From positions 1 through 39,545 of the forward strand of contig CANHPN010000018.1 of NCBI GenBank assembly GCA_947462535.1: a stretch of 39,545 nt of DNA. Reading direction: 5' to 3'. This DNA is from Akkermansiaceae bacterium (GTDB lineage Bacteria > Verrucomicrobiota > Verrucomicrobiia > Verrucomicrobiales > Akkermansiaceae). How positions within the stretch are numbered: the first letter of the stretch is position 1; the number at the start of each line of letters is the position of its first letter. The position numbers and the translations under genes are program-made. Positions 1-6,837 of the stretch are shown one piece after another. A model generated the notes under the pieces. That model made no database searches and was not told the origin of the DNA. It was given only the letters and a program-made list of their open reading frames with translations.

Positions 1-232
1 CGGTGGGTGGTCAACCCTTTCCGGGCGGGTTGGTTCCCGCCGGGTTTCAATAGAGTCTTTCAGTCGCTCGTTCGTTTGACGTTCTCCTTTCGGTTAGTTG
101 TTTTGATTTACGAGCGCCATCCCCGTCTCTCAGGGCTTTGGCTGGCGCCAAGGAATTTGCTTTTTGGGTGAAGGCCGTTGAAAGAGCCGGTGGCCGGACC
201 GGGGGCGGGGAAATGGGGGTTGTCGGGGCATC
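1..232. other. Window-edge intergenic region, possible end of an upstream gene
   Basis: No complete gene is visible. On the + strand a frame open from the window edge ends at TAG 51-53 and encodes a short Gly/Pro-rich tail (GGQPFPGGLVPAGFQ), which could be the C-terminus of a gene lying mostly outside. Bases 21-44 contain a GGCGGG/CCCGCC stem with a 6-base loop, followed by TTT only, so as a terminator it is weak. The rest, up to the hydrolase stop at 233, shows nothing recognisable. Confidence 0.25.
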
Positions 233-1300
233 CTACGGTTCCACGGCCATCTTTTCCGCAGCCAGGATCAGGACAGCCCCCCGCTCGACGTAGTTTTTGG
301 TGGAAACCTTGCCTGAAACCGTGACATTTTTCCCGTCAAACCCATCCGCACCTTCGATGGCTTTCATGTCCACCTCGATCTTGCCGCCGGGATGGGTGAG
401 CTGCCAGCCGGTGGTCTCTCCGCCGATGGCCATGATTCCGTCCTCCAGCTTGCCGGTCAGTGAGATCTGCGCCCCGTCCCTGATTTCGGCGACGGGCTCT
501 GCCAATGCGCGGGCGATGATGAAATCCGCGAGTGCCTGGGATTCGAACCAAGCGCGGTTCATGTCATGGCCTCCGCCGGCGACGATCTCGAGTTCCGCTT
601 CCCCGCCCAGGGCCTTGTAGCGTTTCACGAGTTCCCCAGAATTAGCCTCCAGGGGGACGACCCTGTCACTGTCGCCGTGGATGTGGAAGAGCGGCACCTT
701 GGCCTCGGCCAGCGGGGCGAGGCGGTCCAGCGGGTTGTGGTCGGCGATCTTCGCCTCCAGTTCTTCGGGCGTCAGGTGATAAGCTCCGGCTGCAGCTTTG
801 AAGCCGGGATAGCTGGCGATGTTGCAGACCGGGTAGATCCCTGCGATGGCTGCGACCGACTGCGGGTTGTCCTCCGCCCAGCAATAAAGCATGAGCCCGC
901 CCCGGCTGCGACCCAGGAGCACCGGTTTCTTGGAGAAATTCCGCTCTCCGGTGAGGTATGCGTGAAAGGCGCTGAATATTTTACGACCGTCCGGGCTGCC
1001 GTAGGACTCGCCGACATCGATGCCGGCGATGGCGATGCCCTTTTCGAGGAACTTGCTGAACAACCAGACCTCGGACTTGGCGGGTAGTCCCGGCAGGGTC
1101 GGCGCATACCAGACCCATGGGGAGCCGGGAGCGGGATGTTCCGGAAGGATGACAAATGCGTCATTGCCATCCATCGTGAGGCTCTCGCCCGGCATCGGCA
1201 GCTGCTTCTTGCCGGGACTCACCTCCGCGGAGAGACCGGCAGGGAATGCGTAGAGAGACAGGAGAGTGGCGAGAAGCAAGATTTTCATCGGTTTGGTCAT
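233..1300 (-). CDS. Secreted alpha/beta hydrolase (dienelactone hydrolase/prolyl-oligopeptidase-like)
   Basis: A 355-aa exported hydrolase. The chosen start (MTKPMKIL) puts a signal peptide at residues 1-25 ending in an A-x-A-like site (GLSA/EV). A start at 1288 (MKILL) is equally possible. The longer frame back to 1501 is rejected because its first 67 residues look non-coding. The fold is alpha/beta hydrolase: the nucleophile elbow GRSRGG puts Ser at about 132, the acid is Asp about 212 in GDSDRVVP, and the histidine is about 245 in GGGHD. After about residue 275 comes an extra beta-rich C-terminal domain of about 80 residues (ISLTGKL, NVTVSGKVSTKNYVERG) resembling a small OB-like module. 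The substrate is unknown; an ester or acetylated sugar is plausible. No Shine-Dalgarno site is visible. Confidence 0.8.
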   Translation of the reverse strand: MTKPMKILLLATLLSLYAFPAGLSAEVSPGKKQLPMPGESLTMDGNDAFVILPEHPAPGSPWVWYAPTLPGLPAKSEVWLFSKFLEKGIAIAGIDVGESYGSPDGRKIFSAFHAYLTGERNFSKKPVLLGRSRGGLMLYCWAEDNPQSVAAIAGIYPVCNIASYPGFKAAAGAYHLTPEELEAKIADHNPLDRLAPLAEAKVPLFHIHGDSDRVVPLEANSGELVKRYKALGGEAELEIVAGGGHDMNRAWFESQALADFIIARALAEPVAEIRDGAQISLTGKLEDGIMAIGGETTGWQLTHPGGKIEVDMKAIEGADGFDGKNVTVSGKVSTKNYVERGAVLILAAEKMAVEP

Positions 1301-1312
1301 CGGTTTGGGGTT

Positions 1313-1462
1313 GTGCGAATCATCGATACGCAGAAGCGTCTGGTTTCCTTTCACGGCACCCGCCTGCTGAGTTGTTACCGCACCACCGGCGGCGACCGTC
1401 TCTACGTCACCACCGAGTGCGACCGGTCGATGACGACGATCATGCTGCCGGAGGAGTATTGA
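1313..1462 (+). CDS. Candidate 49-aa protein, uncharacterised
   Basis: A GTG-initiated frame of 49 codons, divergent from the hydrolase and ending at TGA 1460-1462. It begins VRIIDTQKRLV and ends TTIMLPEEY. The last 30 codons are almost all G or C in the third position, as expected for coding DNA in this GC-rich genome, and the composition looks like a folded protein. It lies exactly where the hydrolase reading frame loses signal-peptide logic, so it explains that stretch better than an N-terminal extension does. I do not recognise the family. It could also be the surviving C-terminus of a longer gene. No ribosome binding site is obvious. Confidence 0.4.
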   Translation: MRIIDTQKRLVSFHGTRLLSCYRTTGGDRLYVTTECDRSMTTIMLPEEY

Positions 1463-1514
1463 CCCGCCCGTTTGAATAGCTCTTCGAGGAAGTGCCATCA
1501 TTCGACAGTTTGAT

Positions 1515-2036
1515 TCACTTGCTCCATGGGGGGTGGATCGTCACGTTTTTTCCGATAGAATAGGGCTGTTCAACCGGAGCGACAATGTAGGTATGTTCCG
1601 GTTGAAGGTCTGTAATCGCCTGATGGAAGCCACGAGTGACATCTGGGGCGGATGATGCCTTGAACTCGAATGCGAGGCGGCGGCGACCTTTTTCGAGGAT
1701 GAGGTCGAGTTCCACACCGGTAGATGTGCGGTAGTGACTTGCGACCCAACCTGGATATTGGTCGATGATCTGTTCCAGTGCAAAAACTTCCCATGATGCG
1801 CCAAAAACCGGGTGCCCGCGAAGATCGGATTCCGTTTCCAGCCCCAGCAGTGTGTGGAGAATGCCGTTGTCTCGCAGATAGACCTTGGACCTTTTCACCA
1901 ATCGCTTTTTTAAATTTGGAAGTAAAGGGGGCAAGCTTCGAACCATGTAAGTCTGTGAGAGCATATCAAGATGGTGGCCGACGGTAGCTGGAGTGACTAC
2001 CCACCGCCGTCGGGAGTAGCGGAATCCAACGCATCC
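1515..2036 (-). pseudogene. Truncated AAA-ATPase of the DUF4143 type (C-terminal part only)
   Basis: An ATG-initiated frame (1515-1964) encodes 149 aa with the hallmark of the DUF4143 C-terminal region of archaeal-type AAA proteins: LPPLLPNLKKRLVKRSKVYL, then a DxGxLH-like segment, GHPVFGASWEVFALEQ, and a nuclease-like FEFK segment. Similarity continues upstream of that ATG in the same frame (VTPATVGHHLDMLSQTY, codons up to about 2000) and then stops abruptly before an in-frame TGA at 2037-2039. The whole N-terminal P-loop ATPase domain (normally about 200 residues with Walker A and B) is absent. This is a 5'-deleted remnant, not a shorter functional gene. It sits beside another odd piece at 2037-2250, consistent with a past rearrangement. 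Confidence 0.75.
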
Positions 2037-2250
2037 TCATTGAAGACGCATCCGGCCAAGTCATGCCGATATTATTATTTATCTGTCACTTAATATTGGC
2101 TTTCACCGCGCAACAAGCGGGCGGTTGTGGTGAATTTGCAGGCCTTGCTGAAAATCCATTCGCACGAAGAGAAGGAGGAGGCGTTTCTCGCCCAAAAAAT
2201 GGCGGGATCCTAAGGTTGTTTTCCACTGCGAGACGGCTAGCTTTTCGTCG
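2037..2250. other. Gene-poor spacer with a possible C-terminal coding scrap
   Basis: This spacer lies between the truncated DUF4143 remnant and the rhodanese-like gene. A + strand frame, closed upstream by a stop, can be read from GTG 2127 to TAA 2211-2213. It gives 28 residues rich in Lys/Glu (LQALLKIHSHEEKEEAFLAQ). It could be the end of a lost gene or chance. An AT-rich patch (about 2068-2100) is a possible promoter zone for the gene at 2251, but no convincing -35/-10 pair stands out. Confidence 0.2.
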
Positions 2251-2787
2251 ATGCAACCCGCCGATCTTTCCGCTAACTCCCCGATGGGCTTGATTCTCGA
2301 AACCCTGCCCGGCGCGAAGCGCGCGATATTCGCCCGCTACCATCTCGGCGGCTGCCAGAGCTGCGCATTTTCTAACGAAGAGACCTTGGCAGAACTTTGC
2401 GCCCGCTCGGAAATCCCGATGGACGAGGTGCTCGCACATTTGCTCGCCAGCCACGTCCACGATTCCGCGATGTGGATGGAGCCCGCCGTCGCGAAGGACG
2501 AAATTTCCAACCTCCGTCTCATCGATCTCCGGACGCGCGAGGAGCACGAGGCGGTGGTGATTCCGGGCTCGGAATTCTTCACCCAGGAACTCCAACAGCA
2601 GCTCTTCACCGGAGATTCTAACACCCGCGTCCTGCTTTACGACCACCGCGGGCGGAACGTGCTCGACCAGGTCGCGTGGTTCCGCGGCCACGGCCTGCAC
2701 GAGACCTACGGCCTGCTTGGCGGGATTGATGCGTGGAGCCGTGAAATCGACAAGTCCATCCCGCGCTACCGCGTCGAGATGGACTGA
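2251..2787 (+). CDS. DUF1858-like domain fused to a catalytically dead rhodanese
   Basis: A 178-aa cytoplasmic protein with two domains. Residues about 10-70 match the DUF1858/ScdA-N type helical module, with the paired cysteines of ARYHLGGCQSCAF (Cys35 and Cys38). In this family such residues are thought to bind redox cofactors or metal. Residues about 85-175 form a rhodanese domain: LIDLRTREEHE is the substrate-side motif and GLLGGIDAWS the C-terminal helix. The active-site loop, normally C-x-x-G-x-R, reads YDHRGRN, so the catalytic cysteine is replaced by Asp131 and sulfur transfer is unlikely. A regulatory or sulfide-sensing role is an inference. Met12 (2284) is an alternative start. The gene ends 18 bases from the convergent phosphofructokinase stop. 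Confidence 0.75.
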   Translation: MQPADLSANSPMGLILETLPGAKRAIFARYHLGGCQSCAFSNEETLAELCARSEIPMDEVLAHLLASHVHDSAMWMEPAVAKDEISNLRLIDLRTREEHEAVVIPGSEFFTQELQQQLFTGDSNTRVLLYDHRGRNVLDQVAWFRGHGLHETYGLLGGIDAWSREIDKSIPRYRVEMD

Positions 2788-2805
2788 AGATCCCGCGCGG
2801 CGGTT

Positions 2806-4032
2806 TTACTTGTGCAGGATCTTCGCGACCTTCGGCGCGCGCAGGCGGTGCGGCTCCGGCACGTGCGAGCCGAGCAGCGGGCGGCAATAGTTCTTGAAAT
2901 CATCAGTCACGCCGTTGCCGGCCGCGTTGATGAAATTGTCCGGCATGTGGCGGGTCTTTCCGGCAACCTTCGCGATGTCCACCAGCTGATAGTCCACGCT
3001 GTAGTCGAGCACCGGGCGCTTGATGGCCACCGAGCCATCGACGTTGTCCCACATCGCGAACTGCACGGCTTTTTCCCCGACCTCGCGGGCCTCGCGGGCG
3101 TCGCGGTCCGACTGGATGCCCATGAACGAGCGTTGCAGATAACCGAAAGTATCGGAGCGCACGCGCTTGATGCCGAGGCTCTTGCGAATTTCGTTAGAAA
3201 GCAGGTCGCCGAGCGCGCCGGTGCCGGAGAGCTGGATGTTGCCGTGCGAATCGCGCTCCTCGGTGCCGAGCAGCTTGGTGATCATCGCGGTGCCGCCGGG
3301 GTCGGAAATGCCTTCGGAGACGGCGATCGTGCAGAGGCCGTGCTGTTGATAGACGCGGTCCACGTCGGCGAGGAAGTTTTCCATGATGAAATGGCGCTCC
3401 GGCACGTAAACGAGGTGCGGGCCGTCATCGACATACTTCTGCGCCAGCGAGGAGGCGGCGGTGAGGAATCCCGCGTGGCGGCCCATCACCACGCCGATGT
3501 AAACGCCTTGCAGCGCGCGGTTGTCAAGGTTGACCCCGGAGAACGCCTGCGCCACGAAGCGCGCTGCGGAGCCGAAGCCGGGGCAGTGGTCGTTTTCCTC
3601 GAGGTCGTTGTCGATCGTCTTCGGGATGTGGATCGCGCGCAGTTCGTAATTCGCCTCCTTGGCTTGCTCGTTGACGATGCGGACGGTGTCGGAGGAATCA
3701 TTGCCGCCGACGTAGAAAAAGTAGCGGATATCGTGCGCCTGCATCACCTTGAACATCCGGGCGCAGTATTCCTCATCCGGTTTGTCGCGGGTGGAAAGCA
3801 GGCCGGACGAGGGTGTGCCGGCGACTTGTTCCAAGTTGTGGGTGGTCTCGCGGGTGAGATCGACGAAGTTTTCATCGATGATGCCGCGGACGCCGTGGAC
3901 CGCTCCGTAAATGGAGGTCACCTGGCTGAATTTGCGGGCCTCCAGGGCGACGCCGACGACACTTTGGTTGATCACGGGAGTGGGGCCGCCACCCTGTGCG
4001 ACGAGGACTTTTCCTTCTAAACGATTGCTCAT
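2806..4032 (-). CDS. pfp: Pyrophosphate-dependent 6-phosphofructokinase
   Basis: A 408-aa glycolytic enzyme that phosphorylates fructose 6-phosphate at C1. The family is clear from GGGPTPVIN near the N-terminus, GGNDSSD (109-115) and PKTIDNDL (137-144), where Asp141 is the expected catalytic base. Phosphoryl donor choice can be read from two sites. ATP enzymes carry Gly at the fourth position of GGDG and Gly in PGTIDND; here they are Asp112 and Lys138, the pair established as the signature of PPi use. The usual first Asp of GGDD is Asn111 here. Further expected motifs are MGRHAGFLTA and the substrate-contact stretch SDTFGYLQRS. Length fits the short PPi-PFK clade. It is transcribed divergently from the gene at 4142. 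Confidence 0.9.
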   Translation of the reverse strand: MSNRLEGKVLVAQGGGPTPVINQSVVGVALEARKFSQVTSIYGAVHGVRGIIDENFVDLTRETTHNLEQVAGTPSSGLLSTRDKPDEEYCARMFKVMQAHDIRYFFYVGGNDSSDTVRIVNEQAKEANYELRAIHIPKTIDNDLEENDHCPGFGSAARFVAQAFSGVNLDNRALQGVYIGVVMGRHAGFLTAASSLAQKYVDDGPHLVYVPERHFIMENFLADVDRVYQQHGLCTIAVSEGISDPGGTAMITKLLGTEERDSHGNIQLSGTGALGDLLSNEIRKSLGIKRVRSDTFGYLQRSFMGIQSDRDAREAREVGEKAVQFAMWDNVDGSVAIKRPVLDYSVDYQLVDIAKVAGKTRHMPDNFINAAGNGVTDDFKNYCRPLLGSHVPEPHRLRAPKVAKILHK

Positions 4033-4141
4033 GGGGCGGTAAGAATTGACGATCCGGAGTGAGATGCAAGCGTCAAGAGGTTGAGATCCGGGCGGAATTC
4101 ACTTATTCGTTGGGCGCATCGACACGCACTCTCCAACTTTT

Positions 4142-4714
4142 GTGAACCCCGCCTGCCCGTGGCTGCCCGCAGTGGCGGAAATCCATGATTTCGCGCTCAC
4201 CCGCCGTCACGGCGCGGCGAAGGGCGCGGAATTCTACCTGGACGCGCTGCGTTACGCGCAGTCCCAGTGGCTCGCCGGGAAACCCGCCCAAGCCATTCTC
4301 CAGATCAACAAATCCTGGATGGCGGACCTTTCCGGCGGCGATCCGGTGCTGCTAACGAACCCGCCTCCTTACCGCGCGCTGGTCTGGATTCTCGAAACGG
4401 CGGCGAGCGGCGAGCGCGGCTATCTCGGAAATCCGGTCCGCCACTTCCAGCACCTCGCCAGCCGGATGAGCGGTCCGCGCGTGGAAATCCGCTCGTGGCG
4501 AGCCTGGGCCTGTTTCCACCTCGCCGGAAATATCCTGGATCGCGCCGACTATCCGCGCGATGGCGAGCAAATCGCCCGCGAAGGCCTCTGGATCCCGACC
4601 CTGCAGCGGGCGTCCCGCGAGGTTTCAGAAACCGGCTGGCCTGGTGAAGCCGGGGAGCTATCAGAATGCGTCCCGGCTGTCTCAGTCGGGAGCGGAGCCG
4701 AAGAATCCCACTGA
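4142..4714 (+). CDS. Uncharacterised protein
   Basis: 190 aa from a GTG start. I do not recognise a named family. The first 140 residues look like a well-folded, mostly helical cytoplasmic protein: FYLDALRYAQSQWLAGKPAQ, QINKSWMADL, NPVRHFQHLASRMSGPRVE and WRAWACFHLA. Tryptophan and arginine content is high. There is no signal peptide, membrane segment or metal motif. The last 30 residues (after about 160) are low in order and overlap a hairpin, so the true protein may be functionally shorter. It is divergent from the phosphofructokinase with a 109-base gap. Confidence 0.65.
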   Translation: MNPACPWLPAVAEIHDFALTRRHGAAKGAEFYLDALRYAQSQWLAGKPAQAILQINKSWMADLSGGDPVLLTNPPPYRALVWILETAASGERGYLGNPVRHFQHLASRMSGPRVEIRSWRAWACFHLAGNILDRADYPRDGEQIAREGLWIPTLQRASREVSETGWPGEAGELSECVPAVSVGSGAEESH

Positions 4715-4723
4715 GACAGTCGG
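4673..4723 (+). terminator. Inverted repeat overlapping the stop codon, probable terminator
   Basis: CTGTCTCAGT (4677-4686) pairs perfectly with ACTGAGACAG (4710-4719). Outward, a G.T wobble and three more pairs reach 4673/4723, giving a stem of about 14 bp with a loop of about 23 bases, within which a few more pairs can form. The stop codon of the preceding gene (4712-4714) lies inside the right arm. Only a short T run (ATTTT) follows, about 8 bases downstream, so termination strength is uncertain. Confidence 0.45.
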
Positions 4724-4923
4724 ATCACATTTTAAACCACGCGCCGCCTCAACTGAGTCCCTCTCCGATCAAGCGGCAAGGTGATGGTGCTCGTTTGGAT
4801 GCGGGAGTGCTTATCATGCTGGATTGCGGCATTGCGGATGTCCAATCGGCGCGACGGGTGGGCAGGCGAGGGAATCTCCACGCTGTGGACTGTTCCGACA
4901 TGTCGGCCAGTTCGAAAGCGGAA

Positions 4924-5757
4924 TTATTTGGCGTTCGCCGCAGCCGGTCCGTAGCCGGCGACCGGCTCGCCGTCCGCGTCGAGCTTGCCGCAGGCCCAGA
5001 GCAGGCCGCGGGTGACGAAGTCGAGGTAGCGGGCGTCAGCCACGGTCTCGTTGTTGTGGCCGAGTGTGGTGGAGAAAACGCGGGTCTTCTTGTCGCCATA
5101 TTCGTTGGTCCAGGCGATGACGTTCTCGTCGTCTCCCTGTTTACCCTTGGCGATCGGGGTGATGCCGTCCCGGATGCTGATGGTGTTATAAAGCTCCTCG
5201 TTGATGGTGGTCCAGTTTTCCAGGCCCTTGGTGATCGGGCTGCTAGGGGAAACGTAGGTGACATCGATGGGAAGCTGCTTGCCGTGGCTGGTCGATTGGA
5301 CGCCGAGGAAATCGAACCATTGCGCGCCTTCGGCTCCGGCGGCCATCGGTTTTTTGAAATCGGGGGAAACCCGGTAGCTGTGCATGGCGCAGTGGAGATT
5401 CACGCCGGGGAGTCCTTTGCGGTGGGGGTCGAGGATGCGGTTGACGATGGCCGGGTCCTTGACGTCGGCGGCGCACTCGTCGTGGATGATGACATCGTAG
5501 CCATCCGCCCAAGTGTCCTTTTCATAACAGGTAAAAACCGGCTTGGTGTTTTTTTCCGCCGAGTAGCAGACGTCGATCTTGATATTCGCGCGTGATTCGA
5601 TGCCGGCGACCAGCAGATCCTTCTGGGTAGCGTAGTCGTGGCAGCAGCCGCCGATGACGAGCAGGGCTTTGAGCGGTTTCACGGCCGGTTCGGCAGGGGC
5701 GGAGAAGGTGAGCGCCGCGACGAGCGCAGGCAGGAGGAGAAGCGTGTTTTTTTTCAT
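4924..5757 (-). CDS. Exported ThuA-like protein (class I glutamine amidotransferase-like fold)
   Basis: 277 aa. It starts with a classic signal peptide (MKKNTLLLLPALVAALTFSA), so it is exported. The mature part resembles the ThuA (trehalose utilisation) family: ALLVIGGCCHDYATQ at the first strand, DVIIHDECA, NLHCAMHSYR, INEELYN, then RVFSTTLGHNNETV and RGLLWACGK near the end. The last two are the most recognisable family signatures. ThuA-like proteins are very abundant in Verrucomicrobia and Planctomycetes and are linked to carbohydrate metabolism; the reaction is not established. Nothing sugar-related lies next to it here, so context does not refine the role. No Shine-Dalgarno site is visible. 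Confidence 0.85.
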   Translation of the reverse strand: MKKNTLLLLPALVAALTFSAPAEPAVKPLKALLVIGGCCHDYATQKDLLVAGIESRANIKIDVCYSAEKNTKPVFTCYEKDTWADGYDVIIHDECAADVKDPAIVNRILDPHRKGLPGVNLHCAMHSYRVSPDFKKPMAAGAEGAQWFDFLGVQSTSHGKQLPIDVTYVSPSSPITKGLENWTTINEELYNTISIRDGITPIAKGKQGDDENVIAWTNEYGDKKTRVFSTTLGHNNETVADARYLDFVTRGLLWACGKLDADGEPVAGYGPAAANAK

Positions 5758-5950
5758 GAGGGATGGGATGTTTGGATTTGAGACTCGGGTTGGAATTCAA
5801 TCCGGCCGCCGTCGCCGAGGCAAGGAAAACCCCGGCACGGCGCTGTGGATTTGCCGAAGACCCGCGACGAATTTTTCAAGAGGTTGCCGGAAATGACGAA
5901 GGAGGTCCGCAGGCCGTCGAGTCTGAGGTGTCGCCCCGTGTTTGGAGTAA
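5758..5950. other. Non-coding spacer between ThuA-like gene and phosphatase remnant
   Basis: 193 bases in which no frame looks convincing. A + strand frame at about 5845-5935 gives a Lys/Glu-rich stretch (LPKTRDEFFKRLPEMTKEV) that could be debris of another gene, but it then runs antisense to the phosphatase remnant. It also holds the upstream region of the ThuA-like gene; no promoter stands out. Confidence 0.2.
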
Positions 5951-6196
5951 GAAAACCCGGTCTGCCAGCGCTTCATTTTCACTCCGCCGGGCATCGGACC
6001 ATAGAAATTGTCGCCCAGCGGCAGGCCGTCGGCGGTTTTGCCGAAGGATTCCGCATATTTCACCATCGTTTTCGTAACGGCGGACTGGTTCACGCTGCCG
6101 CTGCCGAAGTCGCCGACTGCCAGAAATTCAAGCGGCCGCGCCGCTGGAGCATAACGAAGTCTTGACGAGTCTGCGGCGGGAAATTTGCGGGTTCAT
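5951..6196 (-). pseudogene. Broken Tat-exported metallophosphoesterase (N-terminal fragment with frameshift)
   Basis: On the minus strand, ATG at 6194-6196 opens MNPQISRRRLVKTSL, a textbook twin-arginine signal (SRRRLVK), but that frame hits TGA after CSSGAAA. In another frame, starting in the same Ala-rich stretch (about 6135-6150), the reading continues PLEFLAVGDFGSG, then GKTADGLPLGDNFYGP and KRWQTGF. These are the metal-binding GDxG and GDN motifs of purple-acid-phosphatase-like calcineurin-fold enzymes. The two halves fit as one protein interrupted by a single-base frameshift. Similarity then ends at about 5951, so roughly the last two thirds of a normal enzyme are missing. Two independent lesions make it a clear pseudogene. 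Confidence 0.75.
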
Positions 6197-6247
6197 GGGT
6201 CTTTCCGCAGTGCATTACGCCCGGAGAAGGCATCTCCTTGCAGCGCA

Positions 6248-6772
6248 TCAGCTTGGGATCCGTGCCAGCCAGAGCGCGGCGTGGATTTTGAAATCGATGA
6301 GTTTCCCAGCAGCTTCCTGTGCGGCGAACCATTGGCGCAATTCCGAAAGAGGGACGTGGTGGACGATGATGTTCTCCCCCGCCACGCCCCCGCCCTCGTG
6401 CTCGCGGACGAGATCGGTGGCGTGGAAAAGATAGGTGAATTCCGAGGACATTCCCGCCGAGGTGGGGCTGGAGATGAGCTGAACGACCGAGCCGGCGCGG
6501 TAGCCGGTTTCCTCCAACAGCTCGCGGCCGGCGGTGGCGGCCAGCGATTCGCCGGCGTGTTCCGGCTCGTCGCCGACCAGTCCGGCGGGCACCTCGATGA
6601 CCTGACGCTGCATCGGGATGCGGAATTGCTCCACGAGGATGATTTCCCGCGCAGGCGTGATGGCGAGGATGCCGACGCAGGCGTCCGAGCTCGGGCGGCG
6701 GACGAAATCCCAGTGGCCGATTCGATAGAGTCCGAGCCAGCGGCTTTCAAAAAGAGTCTCCGGAGTGGGCAT
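6248..6772 (-). CDS. NUDIX hydrolase, ADP-ribose pyrophosphatase type
   Basis: 174 aa. It resembles ADP-ribose diphosphatases, which split ADP-ribose into AMP and ribose 5-phosphate. The N-terminal beta region (SRWLGLYRIGHWDFVRR) and IILVEQFRIPM precede the family marker VIEVPAGLV at 58-65. The NUDIX helix is intact: E75-x7-R83-E84-L-L-E87-E88-T-G90. The spacing between the leading glycine and E75 is about five residues longer than the canonical G-x5-E, through an insertion of GDEPEHAG type. A UDP-sugar or other dinucleotide substrate cannot be excluded. It is divergent from the EboD-like gene with a 65-base gap. Confidence 0.85.
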   Translation of the reverse strand: MPTPETLFESRWLGLYRIGHWDFVRRPSSDACVGILAITPAREIILVEQFRIPMQRQVIEVPAGLVGDEPEHAGESLAATAGRELLEETGYRAGSVVQLISSPTSAGMSSEFTYLFHATDLVREHEGGGVAGENIIVHHVPLSELRQWFAAQEAAGKLIDFKIHAALWLARIPS

Positions 6773-6837
6773 GAGTCGAATTAGGGCAAGAAACGGTGGC
6801 GCGTCGGCGTAATGGAGGCTACTGCTTCAGCTCATTG

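Noticed and set aside
2812-4020. A 402-codon + strand frame opposite the phosphofructokinase
   Set aside because: Mirror of a well-supported gene; its composition (Val/Ala/Asp/His/Arg) is that of an antisense frame.
5845-6165. A + strand ORF with a Lys/Glu-rich start
   Set aside because: Most of it lies antisense to the phosphatase remnant; only the first 30 codons look coding, too little to call a gene.
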